A program made the translations under genes and the position numbers. The notes under the pieces were generated by a model. It was given only the letters and a program-made list of their open reading frames with translations. It did no database searches and was not told the origin of the DNA. Shown piece after piece: positions 33,432-47,693 of a stretch of DNA of 64,000 nucleotides (within the stretch, counting starts at the first letter, position 1; each line of letters begins with the position of its first letter). The stretch is taken from positions 3,534,001-3,598,000 of the forward strand of contig NC_089176.1 of the NCBI RefSeq assembly GCF_947507565.1. Direction: 5' to 3'. Source of the stretch: Oscarella lobularis. Lineage: Eukaryota > Porifera > Homoscleromorpha > Homosclerophorida > Oscarellidae.

Positions 33432-34289
33432 ATGTCCCGAGGTGAAAAGTCGCATTACTTTCAGGAAGAGGAAGACCACCGGCTACGCATCGATCGTAGC
33501 CGCGCCCTCCCTCTTCCTCGAGCCTTCTACGACGTCCCGTGTCGTGTTCTAGCGCAAAATCTTCTCGGAAAGCTCGTTGTTCGACAAACGAGCGCCAATG
33601 AGCGACTCTCGGGACGAATTGTTGAAACGGAAGCGTATCTAGGCGAGAAGGACAAAGCGGCCCACTCGTACGGTGGCCGGAAGACGAAAAAAAACAGTTC
33701 CATGTTCTCTCGTCCGGGCACCGCCTACGTGTACGTCATTTATGGTATTCACCACTGTCTCAACGTGACGAGCGCCGGTAGTGGTTCCGCCGTACTTGTT
33801 CGAGCGCTCGAGCCCGTTGAGGGCATAGAGGAAATGAGGCAACGTCGTGAGACTGGCCGCCGTCGCGGCAGCGGCCGCAAGCGATTACTGCGGGACTGGG
33901 AATTGTGCAATGGACCGGGAAAATTATGCGCCGCGCTAGGAATAGATAAATCGACAGCGGACGGATGTGATTTAGCCGGCGAAGACGAAAAATGTAGCGC
34001 TATGTGCGTCTGGATAGAAGAAGAAAATAGACCTGGAACAAACACATCTTTTCCTTCTAGTGAGAATGATGCTGATGACGATGATCATCACCGTCACTGC
34101 GCTGGCGGTGGTGATGACGGCATTGTTAAGTGCGCGCGAATCGGTGTTGACTATGCTGGGGAGGAATGGGCAAGCAAACCGCTAAGATTCTACCTAAAGG
34201 CCAGTGAAGCGGTGAGCGTACGGAACAGGGAGGCGGAAGGAAAGCCGAAGAGGCGTCGTCTCAGCGACGAAAAGAGGGAAACCACCTGA
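33432..34289 (+). CDS. MPG: Alkyladenine DNA glycosylase (single exon)
   Basis: N-methylpurine DNA glycosylase starting base-excision repair of 3-methyladenine, 7-methylguanine and hypoxanthine. The 285-codon frame shows the AAG fold: FYDVPCRVLAQNLLGKLVVR, then GRIVETEAYLGEKDKAAHSY with the catalytic Glu, MFSRPGTAYVYVIYGIHHCL (DNA-intercalation region), VLVRALEPVEGIEEMRQRRE, and ELCNGPGKLCAALGIDKSTA. It ends with the EWASKPLRFYLK strand and a basic tail. An insertion of about 40 residues rich in Asp, His and Gly (around residues 205-240) splits the last part of the fold and is not typical of human MPG. A TATA-like TATAAATC lies about 75 bp upstream. Confidence 0.93.
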   Translation: MSRGEKSHYFQEEEDHRLRIDRSRALPLPRAFYDVPCRVLAQNLLGKLVVRQTSANERLSGRIVETEAYLGEKDKAAHSYGGRKTKKNSSMFSRPGTAYVYVIYGIHHCLNVTSAGSGSAVLVRALEPVEGIEEMRQRRETGRRRGSGRKRLLRDWELCNGPGKLCAALGIDKSTADGCDLAGEDEKCSAMCVWIEEENRPGTNTSFPSSENDADDDDHHRHCAGGGDDGIVKCARIGVDYAGEEWASKPLRFYLKASEAVSVRNREAEGKPKRRRLSDEKRETT

Positions 34290-34355
34290 AATAGAGGAGG
34301 AAGTCTAGAGGAAATTTGGCTGTTTTCGACTTCCGTAACTCACAGCATCGTCCCC

Positions 34356-37627
<3,272 letters not shown>

Positions 37628-38095
37628 GGATGCAGTGCGCTGAGCTAGGCTATAGAATATTATGTACTCTTAAGAAAAGCACGTTTTTTTTGTCACTGTT
37701 TGTCGAACATCCACTTGCTATGTCTGGTTGTCAGGTGTCAGAGGGCATGTCTGTAGATAGAGTAATTATTTTACTTGTTCTGCTGGCGTTGAGTAAAAAT
37801 GTGAATTTCGAATACAATGAAATGTGACACAGCAAATGGCTGACATAATACTAACCGAACCAGTGCCAGGACAGATTTTGTCCGGGAACATTCTGGCTCA
37901 AAGGCACGGTTACGAAAGGAAAAGAGTCCGAATTCCAAGCAGCCAAGCCAAGCGCAAAAGAAATGCACGTTCAACTTATACAGCAAAGAGGTCTTCTGCT
38001 GCAAAAGTCCCGTATTCAAAATACATTCCTTTGTCGTCGCATTGTTTTTTTTCACTTGCAGTTCTTCGGTGGAAGCGACCCCAATATGTCGCTTT
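37628..38095. other. Intergenic downstream of PKC
   Basis: Contains the PKC 3' UTR and the upstream region of the CCP/NIDO gene. Short open frames here show no family resemblance. Confidence 0.5.
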
Positions 38096-41000
38096 GGTTT
38101 CTGCTGCCGGTGCTCTTGTGGCTGATCTTTGAATCAGATGCATCTGTTGGTCAACCTGAAGGTTTGGCGACGGGGCGCATTTCATCGGGAAATTTCTAGT
38201 GGTTTTTAGCAGTCGTTTATTGTGATGAAGTACTAGCTCCCTCTCACGGACAAAAGCGATCTCTGGAGAACGGCGAGAGCGGTAGCGGCATGCAGAGTCC
38301 CACTACCAAGAGCGCAGAGAGCGGTAGCGGCATGCAGAGTCCCACTACCAAGAGCGCAGAGAGCGGTAGCGGCATGCAGAGTCCCACTACCAAGAGCGCA
38401 GTTGGAACGACTCTTCGGTTTGACTGCATTGACGGCTATCATCTGTCTGGCGTGCCATCCATAGTTTGTCTTGAAAATGGCACCTGGTCAAACGCACCGC
38501 CGTCTTGTGATGGTATCAAAAGACTATAAAAGTGTTTGTGTTTTTACACGTTGCGCTGTCGCTTAGCTGTTCACTGCCCCCTGCTTCCACGTCCAATGAA
38601 TGGAGCCAAGTCAACGAATAGGACTAGTATTGGGACTGAACTTCGTTTTCATTGCTATGAAGGCTATATTCTTAACGGAACGTCAAACGTCACATGTCTT
38701 TCGAATGGAAGCTGGTCTGGTCCTGAACCGTTTTGCCAAGGTAGGAGTGTTTGGTCACATCTCCTCTACTAGTATACGTGGTCTGGTGGGGATGGGAAAT
38801 TGGCAAATGTTATCTAGGTGTGCACTGTGGTCCTTTGGAGATGCCGCCAAATGGGACGATGTCAACCGATGAGACGATCTGGGGCACAAGAGTTCAATTT
38901 GCATGTGACAATGGCAATGTGCTCGTGGGCATGGAGTACCTCACTTGCCTCTTCAATGGAAGTTGGTCAAGCTCTGAACCTTTGTGTAACGGTAGCGGCA
39001 AATTATTTCAATGTTCTATTGGAAACGACTTCTATTTTATTAGCCGTTTATTGCAATCCACTATCAACCCCAACGAATGGTGCGAAATCCACTGGCAATG
39101 TGATGTTTGAAACTGAAGTTAAATTTGCCTGCAATGAGGGGTACACACTGATTGGTTCGCCGAGCATAACATGTTTGTCTAATGGCAGTTGGTCAAGCAA
39201 TCCTTCTGTCTGTGAAGGTTAGGAGAGTTGTCATCTTGTTTGTGTACATAGGGTAAATGGATTATGTCCAGCTGTTACCTGCGATCCGGTTCCATCTCCT
39301 CTCAACGGAAAGAAGTTGACGGATAGCGATGAAGAAATGGGAAGTGGCAATGCGGACGGAAGGCCTTATGGAACAACTTACTACTTTGACTGCGACGAGG
39401 GATACAAGCTTTTAGGCGTTCAGTCTATCTTTTGCAGCTCAAACGGAGCGTGGTCTGGTTCTGCGCCTTTATGCCAAGGTTATTTGTATCATTATTAGCC
39501 TCACCCACTAATGTGTATATGTAGTTGATTTATGTTTATCCATGCCATGTCAAAACAACGGGACTTGTCTCTCTGAAAATGGCACATTGACGTGCTTATG
39601 TTCAGCATATTTTGTTGGCGAATACTGTGAAATAGGCGAGAATAATACACTGTTAATTGTTCTTACGCTATTGGCTGTAATAGAGGCCGGAAATCTCTAT
39701 CCATTTGGGCTTAATCAAGGAGATAAGAAAGTGCCAAATTTCGACGACGTCACGTCTCCTGCCATATCTCTGCCACAAACATTTCCTTTTGGCATTCTAA
39801 AACACAAAACTGCCTTTGTGAGAGAGCCGTGTAAGCTGTTTGAACTACGCTAACGTTTTTCGTTTGTAGATCAGCTCCAATGGTCTAGTATCTTTTGACG
39901 TTTCTTTTAACAACTATCAATCTCATCTATTTCCTGGCAGACTACCTACTTCCGTTGTTGCTCCGTTCTGGTCTGACATTCACGTGGCATACGACGATGG
40001 CAACATCTTCTATCACGTCTATAACCATTCGTCTTCACCAATTCTTCAAAGGGCAAGCGACGAGTTAACAGCCTACTCTGGAGTTTTCTTTCAACCTACG
40101 ATGGTTCTTGTGGCAACGTGGGATCGCGTGCCTCAATATCCTTACGGTGTAAACAACTTGGTAATTCTAACTACATGTAGATGCTTTTATTTAGCGTAAC
40201 ACGTTTCAGGTTGTTCTCTCGACTGACGGTTTGTCGTCTTACGCCTTGTTTAATTACCCAAACAATGGACTGGAATGGGTTGATAACGGTGTTATTGGTT
40301 ACGCGTCGAAAGACTTTCGTTCCATCTACAATCATCCTCTGTCTCTAACGCATTCCCTCATTTATGTAGCAAGAAATGCAAAATTATCTAACGTTGGCGT
40401 TGCTGGTCGTTTTTTGGCGTGCCTCATGGCAACGGATGGTAACAGTGCTCAAAACTGTGCAAGTAAGCATGCAGTTAAAGTGAAAGAAAGAATGATAACT
40501 TCTCATTTAAACGTTCATAGATGATACGTTTTGCAATCCACTGACAGCTCCCGTAAATGGAGCAATGAATAATACTAATACTGCTTTGGGAACACTAGTT
40601 CGATTTCGATGCCATGATGGTTATCACCTATCCGGCAGAGAATTCGTGATGTGTTACTCAACCGGAAATTGGTCTGGAACCGAACCATCCTGCGAAGGTT
40701 TTTTGAAATATTTTAGTTTGCATACCGAATTGGCAATACTCCTTTTAGCTTTTGGTTGCAGGAAGTTGCAAAATCTGAGAAATGGTTTGATATCAACGAA
40801 CGATACGTCTATCACCGCGACTGTAAATTTTTCATGTAATTCTGGGTTTGTGCTTAATGGCGTTCGGAGCATTACTTGCCAGTCAAACGGCACTTGGTCT
40901 TCTCATGAACCATCTTGTCAGCGTAAGAAAGTCTCTGTTTATTTGATTGATCAGACTTAGACGCTTCAATCTCATAGCTTATTGTCGTCCGCTAGACGTG

Positions 41001-42169
41001 CCTCATAACGGCACAATTTCCACCAATGAAACTAGCGTTGGAACTCTTGCACAATTTGATTGCCAAACTGACTACTACTTGGTCGGCTTCTCCAACTTGA
41101 CTTGCAAGTCAAATGGGGAATGGTCAGGTAATGAACCAGTATGCCGACACCAAACTGAAGGTTAGTCATGCGACACCAGAGGCTATCAAGGAGTACGTTT
41201 TCTTAGGATTAAGTTGTTCAAGTCTGGACGCACCTGGAAACGGATCGTTGAATTCTAACGCTACGTCCTTCTTGTCTAGAGTCACATTTGCTTGTGATGC
41301 AGGTTATACACTGTACCCGTTTGATGACGAGACTTTGCAATGTGTCGTTGATACGTCATCTTCAAGATCTGCCGTCAAATGGGACAGAGACGATCCCAAG
41401 TGTGGAGGTTAGGCATAAAAATAAAAAACTGGCGTTTTTATTATGACGCTACTTTATACAGTCATTCCCCAAGTTCAGCTGTTGGTGCGGAGTGGCAACT
41501 CAACTGACTATTCTGGGAACTTTGTGACGCTACTTAGCCAGGCGTACAGCTCTTTGGCTTTGGTGGTAGTTGACTGTCAGCTAGTCAAAGGATATCCTAC
41601 GACAGAAATTCAGTGGAAAATTGAGAAAACTTTGACCGTTGTTAGCACAAACACCACCGATGATGTCTATCAACAATCTGTGAGTCCTCAAATGCGCAGA
41701 ATAGTATTTCAAAGCTTTGGCGCCAGCAATCACAATCGATTCATGTGCGAAGCTCGCAATCCACCTGGCAGTGACAGTGCAACGCTTAAGATCCTTCTCC
41801 AAAGTAAGGATTATTGAGGTATAGCTGATTAACATTTTTTTCAAAGGTGTACCTGATGCTCCTTCTCAGCCCAAAGCGTTGACAATGTCTCCTTATGACA
41901 TCGAAGTAACGTGGACGGCGCCTTCATTCAATGGGCACTCTTCCATAACAACATACGAACTGCAGTACAGGAAAGAAGGCGATTCGACTTATCACGATGT
42001 GCCGTTTAGCCCTTTGGGTCCCACCACGACATCATTTTCTGTCACCCGTCTCACATCGGATACGAAGTACGAGTTTCAAGTGCGAGCTCGAAACGAGATT
42101 GGCTACAGCAATTACAGCGCATCTTCAGAGGCGGTGCGCACCATGAGACTCTTTTGCAATAAACAGTGA
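38096..42169 (+). CDS. Secreted CCP-EGF-NIDO-CCP-Ig-FN3 protein
   Basis: Signal peptide MSLWFLLPVLLWLIFESDA, then exons mostly one per domain. Order: five CCP/sushi modules (38210-39480), the first carrying a tandem-repeat insertion; one EGF (SMPCQNNGTCLSENGTLTC, 39540-39635); a NIDO domain (39640-40460; PFGLNQGDKKVPNFDD, SVVAPFWSDIHVAYDDG, TMVLVATWDRVPQYPYG); four more CCPs (40530-41410); an Ig-like domain (41460-41805); and an FN3 domain (41850-42145; NEIGYSNYSASSEAV). It lacks the AMOP, vWD and transmembrane parts of SUSD2/MUC4, so it is not a simple ortholog. The frame ends soon after the FN3 at 42169, and an AATAAA overlaps the last codons. Probably an adhesive matrix protein. Confidence 0.78.
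38275..38400 (+). repeat. Three perfect 42-bp coding repeats
   Basis: Three identical 42-nt copies encode the 14-residue unit ESGSGMQSPTTKSA inside the first CCP of the NIDO gene, keeping the frame. The copies show no base differences, so the expansion is recent or homogenised. Confidence 0.95.
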
Positions 42170-42231
42170 TGCTTGATCTACAGTAGTTTATGATGAAAAA
42201 TGCGTATAAAAAATATTTGAGATTTGTGTGA

Positions 42232-42300
42232 CCGCGCCCCGCGAGTCGCCCACTCCCGCGCCCCAGCGAGTTGCCCACTCCCGCGCCCCAGCGAGTTGCG
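42232..42300. repeat. 25-bp GC-rich tandem repeat
   Basis: Two full copies of a 25-bp unit (42241-42265 and 42266-42290, one mismatch) flanked by partial copies. It lies just upstream of the first TMC gene. Confidence 0.85.
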
Positions 42301-42366
42301 TAAACGTTGAACGCGCGCTACGAACTAGAAAACAACTAAAACAACTTGAAGTTGGTTCTCGCAGCG

Positions 42367-45300
42367 ATGGAACCGAATATGGACGATCAGGACAGCCCAG
42401 CCATTTCGCAGAGCAACTCCGCAATGGAACTGGGTCCTATGACTCAAACGAACGAACCAAGTAAGAGAACAAGAAGGAAGGCGTGGCACAACAACAACAA
42501 GAATGCGATCGGCTCCTCTTCTCTTTCCGCGCAGCGACGAACGATTCAGCAGTCGTCCCCATGGAGTCCAACCCGATACGCAGCGTTAGCAGCAGCATAA
42601 GCAGCATCAGCCCGTCCGTCCCTCCAAAATCGCACCGAACAAAGCCCAGTCGCACGACATCGGTCCCAACGTTGGATCGATGCCGTTTGCCGAGCCAACG
42701 GGGCCCATTTCAGTACCAGTGCACTCGACGACGACGACGATGCAGCGAAGCGGCGCAATTGAAGCTCTCCACGTCGGCGTCCGCGGTGGCGGCGATATCG
42801 CCGGACCAAATCGACTACGCTCATTCGACGTGGGCTTCGTCGCGTCGTCGCGATTCGTCGCCCTTCAGCGACGACTCGATCGTGTCGGGACCGATGACCG
42901 TTCACGATCTCGACGAGCCGGGCGACGAGAAATTGGCGCCGCACGTCTTGGCGCACAAGCGACGAAAGGAGTTGAGGCGGACGACGAGACGGCTCTCGGA
43001 GAAAATCCACACGTCGTACGTGATGACGATGAAAAATTTACATAATTATATTCATTGAATTGTTTGTTAGAAATACGATAACGTTATTGGAAAGGGAGCA
43101 GTTTCAGTCGGAGTCTCAGTGGATGCAGTCTCGACAAGGATGCTCGGCTTGGTGGGCAAGATTGAGGCAGTGGGGCTTTCAAGTATAACTGTGTACCCTG
43201 CTCTTGACACTCGTACTCCAAATTGTCTGGTTATAGAAAAGGAATGCGATGGCTCGAGCGTTGGATGCGGCTAGCTACCGACTACGTCTTTGGTGGAAGG
43301 AGAAGAACATCGAAAGTGAGAAAATGAGGTTTTTCGTTCTTTTTTGTTGACTCGGGGGGTTTTCTGTTTAGGCCGATTTGGCTCTGGCGTCGTTTCGTAT
43401 TTCGTTCTCCTTCGCTGGCTTCTTCTCATCAATATTCTCCCTCTCACCGGCCTCTGGGTCTGCTTCGTCTTCATTCCCCAGCTCGTCGTCAAGAATTCCG
43501 ATATTGTCGCGCCGCTCGGCAACGGCAGCCAACTCACGTCCGCCGCCCTGAAGGGATGCCTCGACGGACTCAACGTCAGTGTCCCCCCGGATCGCAACGC
43601 GTCCGCTGAACTCTTCAACTTTCTCACCGACCTAGCAAAAAACTCAACAGAAACGAACGTGCAATGGTACGACTATTTGCTGAGTTTTTTCACTGGAACA
43701 GTAAGTCAAAGTGATGAGAGTACGGTAGGACCTGTTAATTATCTTATTAGGGTTGGCTTGAAAATACTGAGTTATTCATTGGCGACTACAGTGGCGAAAT
43801 ACCGGGCAATTCCTATCAAATTCCTCTCGCCTATATCCTAGTCGGTGGCATATTTTATTTATCGAGTCTCATTTTTTTGGCAGTCAAGTAAAAAAGGCCA
43901 CCAGCGCTTCGTTGACTTCTCGTGAATTTTCTCTCCCTAGGATGGGCGTCGTTTATAAGCAAAGTTACGTGGAGGGTTTTTCGACGGGCGCCCGATATCC
44001 GTTTTTCAACTATCTCTTCACCGCGTGGGACTACTCGATTTCGAGTCAGCCAACGGCGACCGAACGAAAGCGCATCATCAAGCGACATCTCGAGGAGAGT
44101 CTCGCCACACTTCAAACGCAGAAGCGAGCGAAGACGCGCAGCGCGAAGGATCTCTGTCGCATTTGGACGATACGAATTGCGTGCAATCTTTTGGTGATCG
44201 GCATGCTGATCGCAGCCGGAGCGGCAATCTACTACGCGGCGATTGTGTCCATTGAAGCAGGTGTATCACAGGTAATAATTATACGTGGATATTATTTCTC
44301 TCTCTCTCTCTCTTCTTTTCTTTTTAGGTCGGATCGTTTGATTTTGATATGTTTATTCGGCAATTGGCTGCTTCGTTGACGATTTCCGTTTTCAACGTTC
44401 TCTATCCTTTCCTGTTTGAGCTGATTGTCAACAATTGTGAGAACTACTCCAATAAGAATTACGCCACGTATTTGACAATATTGCGGTATGTATTGCAATA
44501 CTAAGCTGAAACTCGTAATTATATTCTGTCTATAGGAGTATTACACTGAGGGCGTCTGGCGTCATCGTTCTCATGGCGACGCTTCTCAGGCAAGTCCAAT
44601 GTTCGCAGAAGTTGCTTGATTGCGGAACGGTGATCGGCAAGACTTCGGACAAGGAGACTGTGGATAACTTATTTTCGTTTGTGGAACGAGACCAAGAGTG
44701 CAAATTGGTAGAGTATTGTTGATCCAAAGTCTACTTCAAAATGCACGTTTTCATTCTTTTTAAGTGCTGGGAAACGTACGTTGGTCAGGAAGTCTATCGT
44801 TTGCTTTTGACTGATTTCGTATTCGACGTTGCGTCGACTTGGATCTACCAAAGTGCGAGGAAGTGAGAAACTATTTGTGATGTCTTTGAACGGGGAGAAA
44901 CGTTTTCTTTTTCTTAGTGGAATCAGTAGGCTCAAGTGCGTCAAAATCAAGTTTTTTCAGCAAAAAAGCGATTTTGTTCTTTCGAAGAACATCATTAATC
45001 TCGTGTACACTCAAGCATTGATTTGGTACGTAATCATGCAAAGAAGGACGAAATTAAATATGTCAAATGTAGGATAGGAGCCTTCTTTGGTCCTCTGATT
45101 CCGCTGATTGGAAGCATACAGCTTCTAATACTATATTACGCGAAAAAGGTGACTGCTGCCTTCCTAAATTTCAATGATGAAGGGATGGCATGCTTCTGAT
45201 TTCGTAGGGCAGTCTAATTCTGAACTGTCGCCCGCCGTCCAAAGCTTATCGCGCCTCACGAACGTCACTTTTCTTTCTTCTACTGCTTTTGATCACTTTC

Positions 45301-45838
45301 TTCGCCTGTCTTGTACCTGTTGGCTATGCCATAGTAGAGTGAGTTCAATTTTGTATTTGGTAATCTTTCAATTTTTATATATGTACGTAGAAATCAACCT
45401 TCGACGGTTTGCGGACCATTTAGGTAATGGATCGACGTTTCAGAATAAATTGTAGTAATTTTTCTGTCAAAGGGGTCTTGATAGCATATATGATGTCATA
45501 ACGAATCAGATCAATAAAGGCCCAACCTGGTTGCAGGATGTTCTTGACTACATTGGATCAGCTGCTGTGGTTGTTCCTCTTGTTGTTTTTCTATGGTGAG
45601 TTGGCACTGTCACATTGGAGTTTATTTTTAATTGATTGTCTTTCTCTCTAGTTTATTGACGTTTTACTTCAGTTCCAAATCAAGTGCATACAAGGCAAGC
45701 ATTGCTACACTTGAAGATCAGCTTCAGATGGTACATAAGACGAAAAAATCCATCTATAGCATATCACTTTTGAACGATAGAAAGGGGAAGATATCAAAAA
45801 GCTGTACGAATCTGCAAACAAACAAATCAGCGAGCTAA
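42367..45838 (+). CDS. TMC family channel-like protein, copy 1
   Basis: Transmembrane channel-like protein; the family includes the hair-cell mechanotransduction subunits TMC1/TMC2 and other ion-permeation proteins. About 14 exons encode roughly 830 residues. The N-terminus (MEPNMDDQDSPAISQSNSAM) is long, Ser-rich and cytoplasmic. The first helix is GVVSYFVLLRWLLLINILPL; then come IPLAYILVGGIFYLSSLIF, YVEGFSTGARYPFFNYLFTA, a basic intracellular loop, IRIACNLLVIGMLIAAGAAI and RQLAASLTISVFNVLYPFLF. The family-defining block is CWETYVGQEVYRLLLTDFVF, followed by NLVYTQALIWIGAFFGPLIP and further helices. It ends with a coiled, Lys-rich tail. The paralog downstream is collinear. Confidence 0.88.
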
Positions 45839-46309
45839 TGGCAAGACAAGAAAACGCCAATTAGTTTAGCTACCATTTCATTTTCTAATAATGCCTGGCT
45901 GACTGCACCATAATTTTATGTACAAGTACGGACGGAAGGCCGGATTTTCACCATTGACCTGTATTCTAAAATACACAGAGCGAGCTTCTCTTACCCAGTG
46001 GCTATGATTTGCACCACGCGCGACAGAACTAGAGAGGGCTGCCGTAGAGAGTCGCTTTCCAGCGGAGCCTTATGCGCGACACGTGCGTTAGCAGTCAATC
46101 GAAACGTAGCGGCGAACGAATTGAGCGCATTATGAGCTCGTTTATTTAGCTACAAAGAAAAATCGATATTTCTACTCGTGCACGCATGCGTTCATAAAAA
46201 AAATTGTTTCTCGGCAAAATCTGACTTGAATCGCCGTTCTTCATTCAGTACACTAGGGCTTCTCATCTAAAAAAAATACGATTAGTTACTGTCAAATAAT
46301 CTCTGTACG
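45839..46309. other. Intergenic downstream of TMC copy 1
   Basis: 3' UTR and spacer. I see no gene or RNA element that I can support. Confidence 0.45.
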
Positions 46310-46960
46310 TACCTTTTCGATTGCGTCCATATTCGCGTTACCCAGGCTACACCACGGGGAGGTTTGGACGCTTTCGTAGCCCAAGGCAGCCACCGCAAGC
46401 AATGGCCACCCGTTCCAAAAATTTAGGGCGAGTCACGGGTCATCGGCCACTCCATGCAGTACCCGCCTGGATGAGAGTCGGCCCCTGTACCGAAGTCCCC
46501 CGGCGCGCTGGTACCAAAGCCTTCGCTATGTCTTCCTGGGAAGAAACGGGCCTTGTGGAAGTGGAGAACGGCCGACCTTGTAGAGTCGACAGGGAAGGCA
46601 GTGCAATGCCCAAGTCGAGGTTTCCTGGGCCAGGTCATCCTCCGTCTAATCGTGCCAATGGTGAGAAAAGTGCCGGCAACCAGACCGCTTGCGACACCCC
46701 CTCCAAGTCGTGCCCGCTCGAGCCTAGCGCGGGCCGTACTTGTTTGGCAACAATAAGACTTTGGCGACCATTCCGCCCAGTGCGCGTACCGAGGCCGAAG
46801 CCCCCCATCGCCCTGCCTACGGGCTCCGGCACGGATTAATCCGTGGGCCACGCTGAAACAACTACCCGAGACTTGCCTTTTGTCTTCCCCCATGTCGGTC
46901 CGATCAAGAACGAGACGTAGCGAACCACGACGCATTCACCCTCAGCCGCAACTGAGGGGA
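46310..46960. other. Unexplained GC-rich block between the TMC genes
   Basis: About 650 bp clearly richer in G+C than its flanks, open in overlapping frames on both strands (about 170 codons each). Neither translation resembles a protein family I know; both are rich in Arg, Pro and Gly as expected from composition. The sharp edges suggest an inserted element or non-coding repeat. I saw no terminal inverted repeats or target-site duplication by eye. Confidence 0.35.
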
Positions 46961-47128
46961 AATCGGTGTGCGCTTCCCTTTTGAACAGCGTAGCTCCGCC
47001 CAGCGCGCTCATTGGTTCGTTGTGGTCACGTGGGGTTCACATAGCGTTCTGATTTGTTCCACCCGATAGGCGAGAATTCGTAAACCGGTTTCAATACCGG
47101 TTTGGAAGAGCAAGGCGCCAACTTCAAG

Positions 47129-47216
47129 ATGGCGGAGAAAACGAGAACCACGCGGTCAGGCTTTTCTTTCGTTCGTTTATGGTTCATCTCGTTCACGCAC
47201 GCACAAATCATCAACG
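47129..47216 (+). other. Possible orphan first exon
   Basis: An ATG in good context (AAGATGGCGG) opens MAEKTRTTRSGFSFVRLWFI and ten further residues before a GT donor at 47217. Possible downstream exons near 47270-47400 give only a short basic product, with no family resemblance. It may be a small gene, an alternative upstream exon of the second TMC gene, or chance. Confidence 0.2.
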
Positions 47217-47693
47217 GTAATAGATCTACGTATTTATACCGATCGATTACGTATGCAGAACATGACGTAGCTGCGCCGAAGATGCATTCCTGCAAATCGC
47301 CGAGAAATGGACTCGCCAGCGCGCGGGACTTCATTACACGGTTATTATTACGCCTCTTATGATCTTTGCTCGGATTTGTTCGCCTAGAACAGCTAGATCT
47401 CTCTCGAAACGCATAATTGGGCGGTCTAGAGGTCGAAAAAAGCGCCGCATACAGCGTCATGCGATCAAGATCTGTTATTTTCACGGTTTGGGAAGTCTAA
47501 TTACCATTTTTAAATTTTTGATTAATTTTGCCTAGAGGCGCATGCCCACCGAAAACGTCATCATCGCCACCCCTACTTCACCAGAGGCGCTGGGACGCTT
47601 CCGTCAAATGGCATCGCCTGTTGTCTAGCACTCGTTGTCAAAACGAAAAGTCACTTGCAACCTACGCGACGAGAGAGCAAACGACTCCCAAAA

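Noticed and set aside
42546-43045. Open frames on both strands over the TMC copy 1 N-terminus
   Set aside because: Low-complexity Ser/Arg shadows; the coherent cytoplasmic leader joins the TMC exons in a different frame.
46321-46935. Two ~170-codon frames on opposite strands of the GC-rich block
   Set aside because: Mutually overlapping, compositionally biased and unlike any protein I know; reported only as an unexplained block.
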